64,000 nt of DNA, from the NCBI RefSeq assembly GCF_016650695.1, contig NZ_JAEKFH010000004.1:310001-374000 (forward strand), read 5' to 3'. Position numbers and translations under genes: made by a program. This DNA comes from Pseudomonas sp. TH41 (GTDB lineage: Bacteria > Pseudomonadota > Gammaproteobacteria > Pseudomonadales > Pseudomonadaceae). This document shows positions 62,588-64,000 of the stretch, in pieces; the stretch's first letter is position 1, and each line of letters starts with the position of its first letter. The notes beneath the pieces were generated by a model. The model had not been told where the DNA came from. It saw only the letters and a program-made list of their open reading frames with translations, and made no database searches.

Positions 62588-62772
62588 GAGACAAAAACAC
62601 CTGTTTTTTATGTTTGTGCAGATTTTTTATCCTCAAATGATCTCCAGTGCAACGAAACAGAGATAAATATTCTTCTTGGCCGGGCCTATGATTGTTGTAG
62701 GACAAGATTCCTTTTATCGAAGGAACTCTGTCAGCTCACTACAAGAAATTCACAAGATCGAGCGTAGAAGCC

Positions 62773-64000
62773 ATGAACCAAGCGTACGAACCGCTGCACC
62801 TGCACGTTCCCGAACCATCGGGCCGCCCTGGCTGCAAAACCGACTTCTCCTACTTGCGTCTGACCGATGCCGGTACGGTGCGCAAACCCGCCATCGACGT
62901 TGAACCTGCCGACACTGCTGATCTGGCGAAGGGCCTGATTCGCGTGCTCGACGACCAGGGCAACGCCCTCGGTCCTTGGGGTGAAGGCGTTCCGGTGGAG
63001 ATCCTGCGCAAAGGCATGCGCGCCATGCTCAAGACGCGGATTTTCGACAACCGCATGGTGGTCGCCCAGCGTCAGAAAAAAATGTCGTTCTACATGCAGA
63101 GCCTTGGCGAAGAAGCCATCGGCAGCGCCCAGGCCCTGGCCTTGAACATCGACGACATGTGCTTCCCCACCTACCGCCAGCAAAGCATTCTGATGGCGCG
63201 GGAAGTACCGCTGGTGGACCTGATCTGCCAACTGCTGTCCAACGAGCGCGATCCGCTCAAAGGCCGTCAGTTGCCGATCATGTACTCGGTCAAAGAATCC
63301 GGCTTCTTCACCATTTCCGGCAACCTGGCCACCCAATTCGTACAAGGTGTGGGCTGGGGCATGGCCTCGGCGATCAAGGGCGACACCAAAATCGCCTCAG
63401 CCTGGATCGGCGACGGCGCCACCGCAGAATCCGACTTCCACACCGCCCTCACCTTCGCCCACGTTTACCGGGCGCCGGTAATCCTCAACGTGGTCAACAA
63501 CCAGTGGGCGATCTCCACATTCCAGGCGATTGCCGGCGGTGAAGCCACCACGTTCGCCGGTCGTGGCGTTGGCTGCGGGATTGCCTCCCTTCGGGTCGAC
63601 GGCAACGATTTCGTCGCGGTCTACGCCGCCTCTGCCTGGGCCGCCGAACGCGCGCGCCGCAACCTCGGCCCGACCATGCTCGAATGGGTCACCTACCGCG
63701 CCGGCCCGCACTCCACCTCCGATGATCCGTCCAAATACCGTCCTGCCGACGACTGGAGCTACTTCCCGTTGGGCGACCCGATTGCGCGCCTGAAGCAGCA
63801 CCTGGTGAAGATCGGCCACTGGTCCGAAGAGGAACACGTCGCCGTCAGCGCCGAACTGGAAGCCGAAGTGATTGCCGCGCAGAAAGAGGCCGAACAGTAC
63901 GGCACCCTCGCCGGTGGCCAGATTCCAAGCGCCGCGACCATGTTCGAAGACGTCTATAAAGAGATGCCGGAGCACTTGAAGCGCCAGCGTCAAGAGTTGG
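62773..64000 (+). CDS. bkdA1: Branched-chain 2-oxoacid dehydrogenase E1 alpha (partial at window edge)
   Basis: The frame is open from ATG 62773 to the end of the window (409 codons), and the protein family is about 410 residues, so almost the whole gene is present. The thiamine-diphosphate motif GDGATAESDFHTALTFAHV..N lies around 213-240 and the phosphorylation-loop-like TYRAGPHSTSDDPSKYR segment around 300-316. With the E1 beta, E2 and E3 subunits expected beyond the edge it converts branched-chain 2-oxo acids to acyl-CoAs. Confidence 0.95.
   Translation, partial: MNQAYEPLHLHVPEPSGRPGCKTDFSYLRLTDAGTVRKPAIDVEPADTADLAKGLIRVLDDQGNALGPWGEGVPVEILRKGMRAMLKTRIFDNRMVVAQRQKKMSFYMQSLGEEAIGSAQALALNIDDMCFPTYRQQSILMAREVPLVDLICQLLSNERDPLKGRQLPIMYSVKESGFFTISGNLATQFVQGVGWGMASAIKGDTKIASAWIGDGATAESDFHTALTFAHVYRAPVILNVVNNQWAISTFQAIAGGEATTFAGRGVGCGIASLRVDGNDFVAVYAASAWAAERARRNLGPTMLEWVTYRAGPHSTSDDPSKYRPADDWSYFPLGDPIARLKQHLVKIGHWSEEEHVAVSAELEAEVIAAQKEAEQYGTLAGGQIPSAATMFEDVYKEMPEHLKRQRQEL

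Noticed and set aside
62588..62772. Sigma-54 promoter before bkdA1
   Set aside because: TTGGCCGGGCC occurs near 62677 but the TTGC element at the required spacing is missing; BkdR-dependent sigma-70 control is the known arrangement.

Overview
The window reads as a chromosomal segment of a Pseudomonas, most likely of the fluorescens/putida lineages. The evidence is gene content and layout: a PQQ/quinoprotein alcohol-oxidation (exa/ped) cluster, bkdR next to the first bkd gene, a reductive pyrimidine-degradation cluster, a uronate dehydrogenase cluster and a DUF1652 protein. Nearly every intergenic gap also carries Pseudomonas-type REP palindromes. No rRNA, tRNA, CRISPR array or prophage was seen.

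Layout. About 0-7.3 kb: a MarC-family membrane protein, then a sulfate-ester region with a secreted arylsulfatase, a small lipoprotein, an SdsA1-like alkylsulfatase and a divergent LysR regulator. About 7.4-12 kb: a PaaX-like regulator, a fatty-acid-desaturase-type di-iron membrane enzyme, an AraC regulator and a GMC oxidoreductase of unknown pathway. About 12.1-13 kb: a decayed IS1182-type transposase and the stub of an XRE gene. About 13.1-17.3 kb: tautomerase, TetR, 2-hydroxyacid dehydrogenase, ACAD10-type phosphotransferase and SDR. About 17.4-19.7 kb: two small proteins and a PAS-LuxR regulator. About 19.9-28.4 kb: pyrimidine/hydantoin catabolism (M20 amidohydrolase, NCS1 transporter, hydA, preT, preA, RutR-like TetR). 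About 28.5-29.7 kb: copCD. About 30-34.5 kb: uronate use (OprD porin, udh, uronolactonase, aldose epimerase).

About 34.5-57.3 kb is one large quinoprotein regulon: hybrid kinase, ercA, pqqABCE, aldehyde dehydrogenase, a PQQ alcohol dehydrogenase, a zinc hydrolase, a SoxYZ-like carrier, a MoxJ-like binding protein and cytochrome c550. Divergently placed are an ABC system with a beta-propeller protein, a CXXCW protein and an AgmR-type regulator. A second hybrid kinase and a FIST sensor close the region. The PQQ dehydrogenase carries Glu199, Asn281, Asp323 and Asp325, the lanthanide (PedH) ligand set. The pqq operon has no pqqD: pqqC overlaps pqqE directly.

About 57.4-62.1 kb: a complete IS110-family element, a porin remnant, a TauE/SafE exporter paired with a persulfide-dioxygenase-like hydrolase, and a 1-kb tandem array of REP-containing units. 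The window ends with bkdR and the first bkd gene (E1 alpha).

The most unusual signal is at two unlinked loci, 33.3-33.7 kb and 60.9-62.0 kb. The same class of REP palindrome has been tandemly duplicated there together with the edges of adjacent genes. At galM this adds an in-frame 74-codon upstream extension. Between the hydrolase and bkdR each unit carries the 3' ends of both convergent neighbours, and one unit carries the internal sequence of the galM-locus repeat.
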